Shown: piece by piece, positions 22,877-31,955 of the stretch
Numbering within the stretch: position 1 is the stretch's first letter
Layout of the letters: every line of letters begins with the position of its first letter
Assembly (NCBI GenBank): GCA_001897995.1
Contig: MKRV01000265.1
Location: forward strand, 47,804-111,803
Source: Alphaproteobacteria bacterium 65-37
GTDB taxonomy: Bacteria; Pseudomonadota; Alphaproteobacteria; Reyranellales; Reyranellaceae
Length of the DNA: 64,000 bases
Reading direction: 5' to 3'
The notes under the pieces: model-generated
The model's database searches: none
The model's input: only the letters and a program-made list of their open reading frames with translations
What the model was told of the DNA's origin: nothing
Position numbers and translations under genes: made by a program

Positions 22877-23869
22877 TCAGAAGGCGAGTGGCGCGTCCGC
22901 CCGCAGATGCCGTCGCAGGCGTGCGTAGGGAATTTCGACGGTATACGGGCCAGCCGCGTAGGGGCCGACTTCATAGGCGTTGAAGTAGAGCTCGAGCTTG
23001 CCGGCCTGCCAGCAGTAGTGGCCGTTCTCGCGGAGCAACTTGGTGAGGCTCGCGGGCTTCAAAGCGTCGTCGAAGCCGGGGTTCTCGACGAACTGCTTCT
23101 TGAGATCGGCCGCCGTCAGGTTCACGAGTTCCCTCAGCCAATGTTCGTCGGCGAAGAGATGCTCGGGCGTGAGTGCCTTGCCGGTGCGCAGATCGACCAG
23201 CCTGCAGGTAACGGCTCCGTAGCCGTGGGCGCCGCCGGTGTAGCTCCAGAAATTCGAGGCAACGGTGACGGCGTCTGGTCCGGGTCGATAGAGCGTGTAA
23301 CTCCCCATGCCGGACCATTCCTGCTTGCGGTCGAGGCCCGCATCCGTCGTCGGTGTCGCTTCCCCAGCCGCCTTGGCCGCCGTCTCGGCATAGGACCGGT
23401 TGATCGCGCGGAAGTCCGCCGTGGTACCGACAAAGCGCGGATAGAGGATGTCGATCGAATAGCTGACCTTGCCGAGCGTGCCCTTCTTCTCGATCGTCTG
23501 CGCCTCGACAAAGGGATAGGGACCGCTGCCGGAGGCCTTGAGGTCGGCAATCCGCTCCTCGTATCGCTTCTTGAGACAATACGATGCCGCATCCGGTTCG
23601 CTGGCGCCGCAACTGCGGTTGCGGCTCACGATCCAGCTCAATTGGTTCTTTTCCAGATTCTCCTTGGCCGCCCCGTTCAGCCGACCGAGCAACGCCGCAT
23701 AGAGGCTCGCCATCTCGCGATCGACCTTGGCAAGCTCCGGCGTCTTGCAAATCGTACGCTCGATGGCGTTGGAGGCCTTGGCACAGTCGAAACTCGGTCC
23801 GCTCTGTGCCTGGGCACCGGCGGCCGCGGCCAGGGCACAGGCGAGAGAAATGGCAAAAAGGAGCTTCAT
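22877..23869 (-). CDS. Secreted protein with LprI-like N-terminal and DUF3298/RsiV-like C-terminal domains
   Basis: A 330-residue exported protein with signal MKLLFAISLACALAAAAGAQAQS. The next about 80 residues match the lysozyme-inhibitor LprI type domain (FDCAKASNAIERTICKTPELAKVDREM...LYAALL, with four cysteines). The C-terminal part carries the RsiV/DUF3298 pattern (SYTGGAHGYGAVTCRLVDLRTGKALTPEHLF and YEVGPYAAGPYTVEIPYARL). Both domain types are linked to lysozyme binding or envelope defence in other bacteria, so a periplasmic lysozyme-related role is possible but unproven. The ATG at 23869 follows GGGAGGAG. Confidence 0.8.
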   Translation of the reverse strand: MKLLFAISLACALAAAAGAQAQSGPSFDCAKASNAIERTICKTPELAKVDREMASLYAALLGRLNGAAKENLEKNQLSWIVSRNRSCGASEPDAASYCLKKRYEERIADLKASGSGPYPFVEAQTIEKKGTLGKVSYSIDILYPRFVGTTADFRAINRSYAETAAKAAGEATPTTDAGLDRKQEWSGMGSYTLYRPGPDAVTVASNFWSYTGGAHGYGAVTCRLVDLRTGKALTPEHLFADEHWLRELVNLTAADLKKQFVENPGFDDALKPASLTKLLRENGHYCWQAGKLELYFNAYEVGPYAAGPYTVEIPYARLRRHLRADAPLAF

Positions 23870-23922
23870 CACACTCTCCTCCCCAAGGGGAACCGCTGCC
23901 GACGAACGAGCGGCCTTTTACT

Positions 23923-25074
23923 TCACGCGCGGCGCCACGCCTTGAGCCGGCGTACCGCGTCCTCCATCTCGGCCATCGAGCCGGCGAAAGAGATGCGCAG
24001 TGTCCCCGCTCCCCGGGCCCGGTCGAAATCGACACCGGGCGTCGTGGCCACGCCCGCCTCGCGCAGCATGCGTCGGCAAAACTCGCGGCTGTCGTTGGTC
24101 AAGTGGGAGACGTCGGCGTAGAGGTAGAAGGCGCCCTGCGCCGGCGTCAGCCGATCGAGCCCGGCCGACGGCAGACCGGCCATCAGAAGATCGCGGTTGG
24201 CACGGTAACGGCGGACATGACCGTCGAGCTCATCGCGGCATTCGAAGGAAGCGAGCGCAGCATACTGGCTGAGCGTCGGCACCGAGATGAAGAAATTCTG
24301 GGTGAGCCGCTCGATCGGGCGGACCAGATCGGGCGGCACGACCAGCCAGCCGACACGCCAGCCGGTCATGGAAAAGTACTTGGAGAAGCTGTTCACGACG
24401 ATCGCATTGTCAGTGACTCCGACGGCCGATGCCGTTTCTCCCTCGTAGACGATGCCGTGATAGATCTCGTCCGAAATCAATCGCACGCCGCGACGATTGC
24501 ACCAATCAGCCAGGCTCCGGAGCTCGTCGTGACTGACCATGGTACCGGTCGGGTTGGACGGACTGGCGACGATCAACCCGTCGATCCGCCCTGCCTTTTC
24601 CAGCGCCTCGACCGTCGGCTGATAGCGGTCGGCCGCCGACGTCGGCAGGTCGACAGCCTCGAGATTCAACGCCGCCAGGATGTTGCGATAGGCAGGATAG
24701 CCTGGCGCCGCGAGCGCCACGCGGTCCCCGACATCGAAGCTCGCCAGGAAGGCCAGCGGAAAGCCGCCCGACGAGCCGGTCGTGACGACCACGCGGTCGG
24801 GCGAAACTTCGGTGCCGTAGGTTTCGCGATAGTGCTGCGCAATGCGCTCGCGCAGCGCCGGCACGCCGAGCGCCGCCGCGTAGCCGATGCGATCGGTGTC
24901 GAGTGCCGCGTGCGCCGCCGCCAGAGCGCCCTTGGGTGCCGGTGTGCTGGGCTGGCCGACTTCGAGATGGATAACCGTGTCGCCCGCGGCCTCCTTCTCA
25001 GCCGCCGCCGCCATCACGTCCATGACAATGAAAGGATCGACACCGCTCGCACGGCGCGACAGCTTGCCCGACAT
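23923..25074 (-). CDS. Class I/II pyridoxal-phosphate aminotransferase
   Basis: A 383-residue fold-type I aminotransferase. Marks are LEVGQPSTPAPKGALAAAH, the NPTG loop (SPSNPTGTMVSHDEL), LISDEIYHGIVYEGE, the Schiff-base lysine in VNSFSKYFSMTGWRVGWLV, and the C-terminal arginine in GTLRISFAGS. It transfers an amino group between an amino acid and a 2-oxo acid in the cytosol. The group includes aspartate, tyrosine and alanine aminotransferases, and specificity cannot be assigned. It is followed, 53 bp on, by the secreted LprI-like gene on the same strand and preceded by the GGT-like lipoprotein gene (12-bp gap). Confidence 0.92.
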   Translation of the reverse strand: MSGKLSRRASGVDPFIVMDVMAAAAEKEAAGDTVIHLEVGQPSTPAPKGALAAAHAALDTDRIGYAAALGVPALRERIAQHYRETYGTEVSPDRVVVTTGSSGGFPLAFLASFDVGDRVALAAPGYPAYRNILAALNLEAVDLPTSAADRYQPTVEALEKAGRIDGLIVASPSNPTGTMVSHDELRSLADWCNRRGVRLISDEIYHGIVYEGETASAVGVTDNAIVVNSFSKYFSMTGWRVGWLVVPPDLVRPIERLTQNFFISVPTLSQYAALASFECRDELDGHVRRYRANRDLLMAGLPSAGLDRLTPAQGAFYLYADVSHLTNDSREFCRRMLREAGVATTPGVDFDRARGAGTLRISFAGSMAEMEDAVRRLKAWRRA

Positions 25075-25086
25075 GAAAATCCCCGC

Positions 25087-26475
25087 CTACTGCGCGAATG
25101 AGGCGAGACCGGCACCGGCCGGGTCGGCAGCAGCCCGGCACTTGTCCGCACTGGCACGCAGCCCGGAGGGACAGGCGATCGCATTCACGAAGCCGCCGCG
25201 TCCACCTTGCTGCACCAGGACCGATGCCAGGGGTCTGTCGTCGTCGATGGTGCCGCGCGCGACGAAGCCAAGCGCCTGGGCGGCCGTGGCGGCCCCACCG
25301 CCGGCACCGGCGAAGGTGAACTCGCCGTTGCCTGGATTGGCGATGATCAGCGGACTGACCGAAGCAGCGTCGGCGGTCGGCGCCCCCAGCAGGATACCGG
25401 TATTGGGGACCATGACCCGGGAGCCAAGAAGCTGGCCCATCGAAAGCGCACAGGCCACCGCCCCGCCTTTGGAGTCGACGGCCGCCAGGCCCGCGAAGCC
25501 ACCCGAGTCGACCGGCACGCCACCGGCCGGGGCACTGCCCCGCCAGCCGGCAAGCGCTGCTGCACCGGCCATCGGCGAGGGTGCCACATAGACGCGGCTA
25601 CGATAGTGCGTCTCCATCATCGGCGCACTGGCCTGCGGTACGGCGTTGCGCAGAACATCGACCGGCATGCTGCCGCCTGCCGACGAAATCTGTTCGGAGA
25701 TCGTTCGCGCGAGCTGGCCCTGGAAGAATTCGCCGCCGCCGCGTTGCCTGATCGCGCCGAGCGTCGCGGCAAGCTCCGACTGGACCAGCGTGCTCCCCTC
25801 GCGGGCATTGCCCAGGATGCGACGGGCGTCGCCGTCCGCCAGCATGCCGGCGCCGGCCTGCATGTCGCGCGAGAGTGCTCGCGACACCGGAACACCGAAG
25901 CGCGCCAGCCGTTCGGCCGGCGCAACCACCTGCTCCCAACGCGACGCGCCGTGCCGGACGTGCATCAAGGTGATGGCTCGAACCCCGTTGGGTACGGAGA
26001 AAGATGAGCCCTTGATCGGTCCCGGCGCGGCGATCGGCGCGAAAACAAATGCCTCTGCCTGCTTGGTCTTGTCGTCGTGGACGATGCAGGCGCCGGAAGC
26101 GCCGAGGCTGGCGGCCGAAGGCAAGGTTACGGACAGTGCAAAATACATTGCCGCGGCGGCGTCCGTGGCATTGCCGCCATTGGCGAGGATGTCGCGGCCG
26201 ATTTCGGTCGCACGGCTTTCGTCGGACGTCGCTGCAGCGAAGCTCGACGTCGCCGTTACACGCGACAGTGGCGCCCGATTGGGCGGCATTCCGGCGGGAT
26301 TCGCTGCATTTGCCGCCCGATCCATCTCGCGGCTCGTCTCATTTGTGCCACAAGCCGACAGCAAGAAGGCGGCAGCCGTTGCCGCCGCGACGCTGTATAA
26401 TTGACGCGACCGCTGACCGTTTCTAGCCTTCCGCAGACCCGTGCCGCCCGTGTTCAGACGCATCATTACCCTCAT
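25087..26475 (-). CDS. Gamma-glutamyltransferase-like lipoprotein, probable pseudoenzyme
   Basis: A protein of up to 462 residues with a lipoprotein signal ending FLLSAC. The body resembles the Ntn-hydrolase gamma-glutamyltransferase family: RDILANGGNATDAAAAMYFALSVTLP, ASGACIVHDD, and NTGILLGAP. In active enzymes a TTH motif precedes VVDKDGNAV and its first Thr is the autocleavage nucleophile. Here the aligned stretch is GGFAGLAAVDSKGGAVA with no threonine, so self-processing and catalysis are unlikely. It is shorter than the usual 550-580 residues. The start is unclear: ATGs at 26475, 26466 and 26463 all overlap the divergent M48 gene. Confidence 0.75.
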   Translation of the reverse strand: MRVMMRLNTGGTGLRKARNGQRSRQLYSVAAATAAAFLLSACGTNETSREMDRAANAANPAGMPPNRAPLSRVTATSSFAAATSDESRATEIGRDILANGGNATDAAAAMYFALSVTLPSAASLGASGACIVHDDKTKQAEAFVFAPIAAPGPIKGSSFSVPNGVRAITLMHVRHGASRWEQVVAPAERLARFGVPVSRALSRDMQAGAGMLADGDARRILGNAREGSTLVQSELAATLGAIRQRGGGEFFQGQLARTISEQISSAGGSMPVDVLRNAVPQASAPMMETHYRSRVYVAPSPMAGAAALAGWRGSAPAGGVPVDSGGFAGLAAVDSKGGAVACALSMGQLLGSRVMVPNTGILLGAPTADAASVSPLIIANPGNGEFTFAGAGGGAATAAQALGFVARGTIDDDRPLASVLVQQGGRGGFVNAIACPSGLRASADKCRAAADPAGAGLASFAQ

Positions 26476-27829
26476 CTGTCTCGCGCTTGTGACGCTCGCG
26501 CCTTTTCGTGCCGCGACGGCACAGCAAGGTCAACGCCTCAATCTCATCCGTGACGCCGAGATCGAGTCCACGATTCGCACGTTCACGATACCGATCTGGC
26601 GAGCAGCCGGCCTCGACCCCAATGGCGTCGAGATCATGCTCGTCCAGGACAATTCGCTCAACGCCTTCGTTGCCGGCGGCCAGCGCATCTTCATCAATAC
26701 CGGCCTGATCATGCGAACGGAACGGCCGAACCAGCTGATCGGTGTCATGGCGCATGAAAGCGGCCATATCGCCGGCGGTCATCTGGCGCGCATGCAGGAG
26801 GAGTTGCGCAGCCTGTCGACCCTGCAGATCCTGGAGACCATCCTGGCCGGCGGTGCCATGGCGGGCGGTGCCCTGGGCGGTGGTAGCGGCGGCGTCGGAG
26901 GTCCGGCTGGATCCGGCGGCATGGGCGGCCGGACCGGTGCACCGGGGTCGCTGATGTCGTTTCTCAAATACACGCAGACCCAGGAGAGCGCCGCCGACCA
27001 GGCCGCCATCAGCTACCTGCAGCGGACCGGCCAATCGCCCTCCGGCACCGTCGAGTTCCTGCGGATTCTGCAGCGCGAAGAAAAGCTCGCCATCAACCGG
27101 CGTGACCCCTACCTCTCGACCCACCCGCTGACGCCCGAGCGCATCGCCGCCTTCGAGGAAGCCGCCCGGAATTCGCCGTACCTCAAGACGCCCGACACGC
27201 CACAGGCGCTGATGCTGCATCAGCGGATGGTGGCGAAGCTCTACGGCTTCGTCGCGCCTGATGTGGCGCTCTCGCGCTATGCCGAGGGCGATCGCAGCGT
27301 ACCGGCGCGCTACGCCCGGGCCATCGCGCTCTATCGCAAGGGCGCCCTGGGATCGGCACTGCTGACCATCGACGGGCTCCTGAAGGAGTACCCGAACGAC
27401 GGCTACTTCCACGAAGTCAAAGGGCAGATGCTCTACGAGAACGGCCGTGCCGGGGAATCGATCGCCTCGTACAAGCGTGCGGTACAGCTCCTGCCGTCGG
27501 CCGATATCATCAAGGTCGACTATGCCCGCGCTCTGCTCGACACCAACAATCCGGACAACGACCGCGAAGCGGTGCGCAATCTGGAGCTCGCCCGGCTTCA
27601 GGAATCGGGCAGCTTCGAATTGTGGCGCCTTACGGCCTCCGCCTATTCCAAGCTCAACAATCCGGGCATGACGTCGCTCGCTCGCGCCGAGATGGCGGCC
27701 CTTCGCGGCCAGCGTGCCGAAGCGCAGAGCCACGCTGAGGCGGCCGCTCGGCAGCTTCAGGCCGGGACACCCGCCTGGCAGCGCGCACAGGATCTCAAGG
27801 CATACATCAACAGTCGGCCGCGCCGATAG
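26441..27829 (+). CDS. M48-family metalloprotease with TPR repeats (BepA/YfgC-like)
   Basis: A 462-residue periplasmic zinc protease. The N terminus is a signal peptide (IITLICLALVTLAPFRAATA). The zinc site is HESGH at residues 105-109 with the downstream glutamate in QESAADQAA. A Gly-rich insert of about 30 residues separates the two. The C-terminal half is TPR helices (AIALYRKGALGSALLTIDGLLKEYPNDGYFHEVKGQMLYENG). BepA-type proteins act in outer-membrane protein quality control. Start is GTG at 26441 or 26450; both overlap the divergent GGT-like gene. The DsbA-like gene follows after 22 bp. Confidence 0.9.
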   Translation: MPPVFRRIITLICLALVTLAPFRAATAQQGQRLNLIRDAEIESTIRTFTIPIWRAAGLDPNGVEIMLVQDNSLNAFVAGGQRIFINTGLIMRTERPNQLIGVMAHESGHIAGGHLARMQEELRSLSTLQILETILAGGAMAGGALGGGSGGVGGPAGSGGMGGRTGAPGSLMSFLKYTQTQESAADQAAISYLQRTGQSPSGTVEFLRILQREEKLAINRRDPYLSTHPLTPERIAAFEEAARNSPYLKTPDTPQALMLHQRMVAKLYGFVAPDVALSRYAEGDRSVPARYARAIALYRKGALGSALLTIDGLLKEYPNDGYFHEVKGQMLYENGRAGESIASYKRAVQLLPSADIIKVDYARALLDTNNPDNDREAVRNLELARLQESGSFELWRLTASAYSKLNNPGMTSLARAEMAALRGQRAEAQSHAEAAARQLQAGTPAWQRAQDLKAYINSRPRR

Positions 27830-27851
27830 CGCCGCCCCGGGAGACAAAGAA

Positions 27852-28631
27852 ATGCGTTCGTTCCTCCTCGCCCTCTCTCTCGGCCTGATCGCCGTCGGCG
27901 CATTGGTCGCTGGCCGCACCATCGCGCCCGGCCGCGAGGTCTCGCCTGCCGGCAGTGCCGCCAACATGTCGACGGTTCCTGCCGACCTTGGGCAAAACAT
28001 CCGAAACTACCTGCTGGCCAATCCTGAAGTCCTGGTCGAAGCCATGCAGGAACTCGAGCGGCGGCAGGACAACCAGCGCGACGCCGTGGCTCAGCAGGGG
28101 ATCACCCAGCATGACGCGACGTTGTTCGGCGATGGCGATAGCCCGATCGGCGGCAATCCGGGTGGCGATGTCGTGATGGTCGAGTTCAACGACTATCAAT
28201 GCCCCTACTGCAAACGTGCCCACCAGGCCGTGAAGTCGGTCACCGCGGCCGATGGCAAGGTCAAGATCATCTACAAGGACCTGCCGATCCTGGGCGAAGC
28301 GTCGCGTATCGCCGCACTGGCCGCCCTCGCCTCCGTCAAGCAGGGCAAGCATACGCAGCTGCACAACGCGCTCATGGAATACAACGGCAAGCTCGATCGC
28401 GACCGCATCATGGAGATCGCGGCGTCGACCGGCCTCGACGTCGCCCAGCTCCAGAAGGACATGGAAGATCCCAAGCTGAAGGAGATCATCGACCGCAACA
28501 TCGCGCTGGCCAATGCGCTGGGCGTCCGCGGCACGCCGGCGTTCGTCGTCGGCAAGCAGTTCGTGCCCGGTGCCATCGACGCGGCCACGCTCAAGCAGCT
28601 CATCGCAGACGCCCGCAAGAGCAAGAGCTAG
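27852..28631 (+). CDS. DsbA-family thiol-disulfide oxidoreductase
   Basis: A 259-residue exported protein with an N-terminal signal or anchor (FLLALSLGLIAVGALVAG). A helical segment with NYLLANPEVLVEAMQEL follows, and then a thioredoxin fold with redox pair Cys117-Pro-Tyr-Cys120 and the cis-Pro loop GVRGTPAFVVG. The layout resembles the BdbD/ScsC-like DsbA group with the COG1651 N-terminal helix. It should form or shuffle disulfides in the periplasm. It is 22 bp downstream of the M48 protease, so an envelope-quality-control operon is likely. Confidence 0.92.
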   Translation: MRSFLLALSLGLIAVGALVAGRTIAPGREVSPAGSAANMSTVPADLGQNIRNYLLANPEVLVEAMQELERRQDNQRDAVAQQGITQHDATLFGDGDSPIGGNPGGDVVMVEFNDYQCPYCKRAHQAVKSVTAADGKVKIIYKDLPILGEASRIAALAALASVKQGKHTQLHNALMEYNGKLDRDRIMEIAASTGLDVAQLQKDMEDPKLKEIIDRNIALANALGVRGTPAFVVGKQFVPGAIDAATLKQLIADARKSKS

Positions 28632-28635
28632 TGCT

Positions 28636-30108
28636 TTAGCGCGACAGCGTCGCCGTCAGCCCGAGCGCGTTGACGAGGTCGGCACCAGGCCGTCCAAGAT
28701 ATTCGAGCTTGTCCAGGCCAAGGGCAGGCTGAGGCGCAGCGTCGAGCGTCAAGGTACCTCCCTGCTCGACGAAGCGCGCGACGGTGTCGAGCAGCTTGGT
28801 CATGTCCTGGGTAATCAGCACGTCATGTGGCTGATGGCGCCGGATCTCCCCGGCCAGGTCGGCCCTTTCCTCGGCCGGCGACTTGCCGCCGAGCTTCGAT
28901 TTGGCCTGCAGGCTGCGGAGCAGCAGGCCCTTGTCGCCAACGACGAGCCTGGCCGCTGCAAGAGCTGCCTTGGAGCCGAGCAAGGCGTCGATATCGCCGA
29001 AATCGATCGCGTCCCAGAACTCCTCGTCCGTGTCCACGAACGTGGCAGTGAAGGACAGGTCGGCAAGATCCGGTGCCTTCAGCCGGCAATCCTCCACCCT
29101 CACCTCGTGGCGACCACGATCATCGACACCACTGCAGTCGAAATCGACACGCACCGCCTCGAGATTCATGGCTTGCAGGACAGCGCGTGTCGCCATGGCT
29201 TCGATGCTGCGCGTCGAAGGCGCCAGCACGAAACCCTCGACGCGCAACCTTGAGCGGCTGATGTCCCTGCTTTCCGACACGGTCTCCGTGGAAATCCTGT
29301 CGAGCGACAGGCCGTACTGAGTCATGAGACTTCCGCCAAAGCCCGAAACCTGTCCGGAAGCGACCGGAATGCGACCCACTGGAGCGCCGGGCTCCCAGTC
29401 GGCCGACGAAGTGAGATCGAGAGCACGCCGCAAATCGATCCCCGAGCCCCTGAGATCGCTCACCGTCAATTCCGGCCCCTGCTGCCGCCGACCGCCGGCC
29501 TTGATGTCTTCGGCTTCGAGCTTGCCGATCAGCCCCTGAGCATAGTCGGAAATAACCACCTTTCGGACCGACAGCAGCGTTTCCTCGAGGGTCGTGCGTA
29601 TGAATTCGGTCTGCTCAACCCGCTTGGCAGACAGTGCGCGCAACAACCGGGCCGTCAGCACTTCACCAGGAAACGACCCCTCATAGGTTGGATCGTAGCG
29701 CGGCAGGTCGATCTCCTCGGCGGTGACCTCCTTGATCGTCCAGGAGCCGTCTTCGTCCGGGTCGGAAACACTCACGTCCTCGAGATGGATGCGCGTGGCC
29801 TTGAGGGGCATTCCCCATCCAATTCCCGTGAACGGCAGACGCCCCTGCCTCAATTCGTCGAACGGCCACGCCAGCCCCTCGACCTTCCACGAACCAACCT
29901 TCACGTCGCCATTGGCGCTCGTCACCTTGTCGAGGGCGACGCTGCGCGCGAACAGGCTGACAGCGACCCTTTCGGCGCCGATACCGCCCTGCGCCAGCGA
30001 ATCCTTGATCTGACGGGCAAAGTACTTCTCGGCAAAAGGCATGCCGGCCAGCCCAACGACCAGCAGAACCGCAAGGAATGCTGCAACGACGACAACGGCT
30101 TTTTTCAC
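28636..30108 (-). CDS. Membrane-anchored protein of unknown function
   Basis: A 490-residue protein with one N-terminal membrane segment (AVVVVAAFLAVLLVVGLAGM) and then a long mostly beta-strand periplasmic region. Repeated pattern elements such as VRKVVISDYAQGLIGKLEAEDIKAG, LRVEGFVLAPS and VEDCRLKAPDLADLSFTATF suggest an AsmA- or DUF945-like layered beta structure, but I cannot assign a family. The GTG at 30108 is chosen because it overlaps the maleylacetoacetate isomerase stop by the 4-bp GTGA; the frame upstream reads through that gene. It is therefore coupled to the tyrosine-catabolism gene, perhaps only by position. Confidence 0.7.
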   Translation of the reverse strand: MKKAVVVVAAFLAVLLVVGLAGMPFAEKYFARQIKDSLAQGGIGAERVAVSLFARSVALDKVTSANGDVKVGSWKVEGLAWPFDELRQGRLPFTGIGWGMPLKATRIHLEDVSVSDPDEDGSWTIKEVTAEEIDLPRYDPTYEGSFPGEVLTARLLRALSAKRVEQTEFIRTTLEETLLSVRKVVISDYAQGLIGKLEAEDIKAGGRRQQGPELTVSDLRGSGIDLRRALDLTSSADWEPGAPVGRIPVASGQVSGFGGSLMTQYGLSLDRISTETVSESRDISRSRLRVEGFVLAPSTRSIEAMATRAVLQAMNLEAVRVDFDCSGVDDRGRHEVRVEDCRLKAPDLADLSFTATFVDTDEEFWDAIDFGDIDALLGSKAALAAARLVVGDKGLLLRSLQAKSKLGGKSPAEERADLAGEIRRHQPHDVLITQDMTKLLDTVARFVEQGGTLTLDAAPQPALGLDKLEYLGRPGADLVNALGLTATLSR

Positions 30109-30749
30109 GGTTCGGCATCCGGCTGCTTGGACGGTTGGGCGGCATCGAAGGCCGGATGTTTCATGCAGCCATCGTAGATTCGCTGAATGGTCGGGTAGCG
30201 CGCCATATCGACCTTGAAGCGGGCGGCGTTGAAGACCTGCGGCACCAGACACATGTCGGCCATGCTCGGCACGTTGCCATGGCTGAAGGCCCCGGTTCCC
30301 CGGTCCTTGGTCAGCATGGCTTCATAGGATTCGAATCCGGTTTCGATCCAATGGCGCGACCAGGCGAAGGCACTCTCTTCGGTCTGGCCGAACTTCGTGC
30401 GCAGGTACCCCATGACCCGGAGATTCTGGATGGGATGGACGTCAGCGCTAACGATCAATGACAGGGCCCGCACCCTCGCCCGCCCCACGGCATCGCGCGG
30501 CAGGATCGCAGGCTCGGGATGAGTCTCCTCGAGGTACTCCAGGATGGCCAACGATTGCGTGAGCACCGTACCGTCGTCGAGCACCAATGCCGGCACGAGT
30601 TTCTGCGGGTTCAAGGCAGCATAGTCGGGTGACGACTGCTCTCCTTTGCGCAGGTGCCGCGACGCATGTTCGACCTCGATGCCTTTGAGGTTGAGCGCAA
30701 TGCGAACGCGAAACGCCGCCGACGACCGGAAATAGCCGATAAGCTTCAT
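30105..30749 (-). CDS. maiA: Maleylacetoacetate isomerase (zeta-class GST)
   Basis: A 214-residue glutathione transferase. The zeta-class active-site motif is present as SSAAFRVRIALNLKG (usually SSCSWRVRIAL), with LNPQKLVPALVLDDG and QSLAILEYLEE in the glutathione site and ADMCLVPQVFNAARF in the C-terminal domain. It converts maleylacetoacetate to fumarylacetoacetate, the fifth step of tyrosine breakdown. HPPD is encoded 80 bp upstream on the same strand; homogentisate dioxygenase and fumarylacetoacetase are not in the window. Replacement of the SCSW core by SAAF is worth noting, since the serine and cysteine help bind glutathione. Confidence 0.88.
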   Translation of the reverse strand: MKLIGYFRSSAAFRVRIALNLKGIEVEHASRHLRKGEQSSPDYAALNPQKLVPALVLDDGTVLTQSLAILEYLEETHPEPAILPRDAVGRARVRALSLIVSADVHPIQNLRVMGYLRTKFGQTEESAFAWSRHWIETGFESYEAMLTKDRGTGAFSHGNVPSMADMCLVPQVFNAARFKVDMARYPTIQRIYDGCMKHPAFDAAQPSKQPDAEP

Positions 30750-30829
30750 GACTGCCTCCAGCAGTCACTCTAGCACGGCCCTGCCGGCCGACAGCCAGTA
30801 CGCAACTTTCCGATTGGAAAAGAGCCGTC

Positions 30830-31921
30830 CTAGGCCTTCAGGACACCGCGGCGAATCTGATCGAGCTCGATCGATTCGAAAAGGGCGCGGAAGTTGCCTT
30901 CGCCGAAACCTTCGTTGCCGCGGCGCTGGATGATCTCGAAGAAGATCGGCCCGATGACGGTCTGGGTGAAGATCTGCAGCAGAAGTCCGCCGCCTTCGGT
31001 CGGGGCACCATCGATCAGGATGCGATTGCGTGCCAGGCGGTCGAGGTCCTCGCCGTGGCCAGGCAGTCGCTTGTCGATCTGCTCGTAGTAGGTGTCCGGC
31101 ACGGTCTGGAATGGCACCCCCTTCGTCCGCAGCGTCTCGACAGCCTCGTAAATTTCGTGGGTGCCGAGCGCGATGTGCTGGATGCCTTCGCCGTGATAGG
31201 CCGAGAGATATTCCTGGATCTGCGACTTGTCGTCGGTGCTCTCGTTGATCGGGATGCGGATCTTGCCGCAGGGGCTGGTCATTGCCTTGGACTTCAGTCC
31301 GGTCAGCTTGCCTTCGATATCGAAGTAACGGATCTCGCGGAAATTGAAGAGCCGTTGGTAGAAATCGGCCCACTCGTCCATTCGTCCGCGATGGACGTTG
31401 TGCGTCAGGTGATCGATGTAGGAGAGACCAACGCCCTTGGGGTTTCGGTCGACGCCAGGGAGATACTCGAAATCGACGTCGTAGATCGAGCCGCGTTCAC
31501 CGTAGCGGTCCACGAGGTAGAGCAGCGAATCGCCGATGCCCTTGATGGCGGGGATATTGAGCTCCATCGGGCCAACCTTGCCCTCGACCCCCCAGGCGCC
31601 GAGCGACAGTGCCCGCTTGTAGGCGAAGGCGGCATTCTTCACGCGCAGCGCGATGGCGCAGACGCTGGGCCCATGCACCCGCGCAAAGCCCTGGGCAAAG
31701 CTCTCCTTCTCCGCGTTGACGATGAAATTCACGTCACCCTGGCGGTACAGCGAGACGTCCTTCGAGCGGTGGCGCGCCACGCGTGTGAAGCCCATGCTTT
31801 CGAACAGGGCGCCCAGCGCCGCAGGATCGGGTGCGGTGTACTCGACGAACTCGAAGCCGTCCGTCCCCATCGGATTGACTTCATCGATCTCCAGGACGTT
31901 GCGATCGTCGATGCTCGCCAT
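30830..31921 (-). CDS. hppD: 4-hydroxyphenylpyruvate dioxygenase
   Basis: A 363-residue Fe(II) dioxygenase converting 4-hydroxyphenylpyruvate to homogentisate in tyrosine catabolism. The iron ligands are visible as His171 (IDHLTHNV), His249 (GIQHIAL) and Glu329 (FFEIIQRRG), along with the C-terminal FGEGNFRALFESIE. The ATG at 31921 follows GGGAGG; an upstream in-frame ATG is inside the operator region. It diverges from a MarR gene over a 53-bp gap that holds a 16-bp palindrome, so it is probably repressed by that regulator. The isomerase gene lies downstream on the same strand. Confidence 0.96.
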   Translation of the reverse strand: MASIDDRNVLEIDEVNPMGTDGFEFVEYTAPDPAALGALFESMGFTRVARHRSKDVSLYRQGDVNFIVNAEKESFAQGFARVHGPSVCAIALRVKNAAFAYKRALSLGAWGVEGKVGPMELNIPAIKGIGDSLLYLVDRYGERGSIYDVDFEYLPGVDRNPKGVGLSYIDHLTHNVHRGRMDEWADFYQRLFNFREIRYFDIEGKLTGLKSKAMTSPCGKIRIPINESTDDKSQIQEYLSAYHGEGIQHIALGTHEIYEAVETLRTKGVPFQTVPDTYYEQIDKRLPGHGEDLDRLARNRILIDGAPTEGGGLLLQIFTQTVIGPIFFEIIQRRGNEGFGEGNFRALFESIELDQIRRGVLKA

Positions 31922-31955
31922 GATGACCTCCCGAGATTGACCGGTGTCGCAAATT

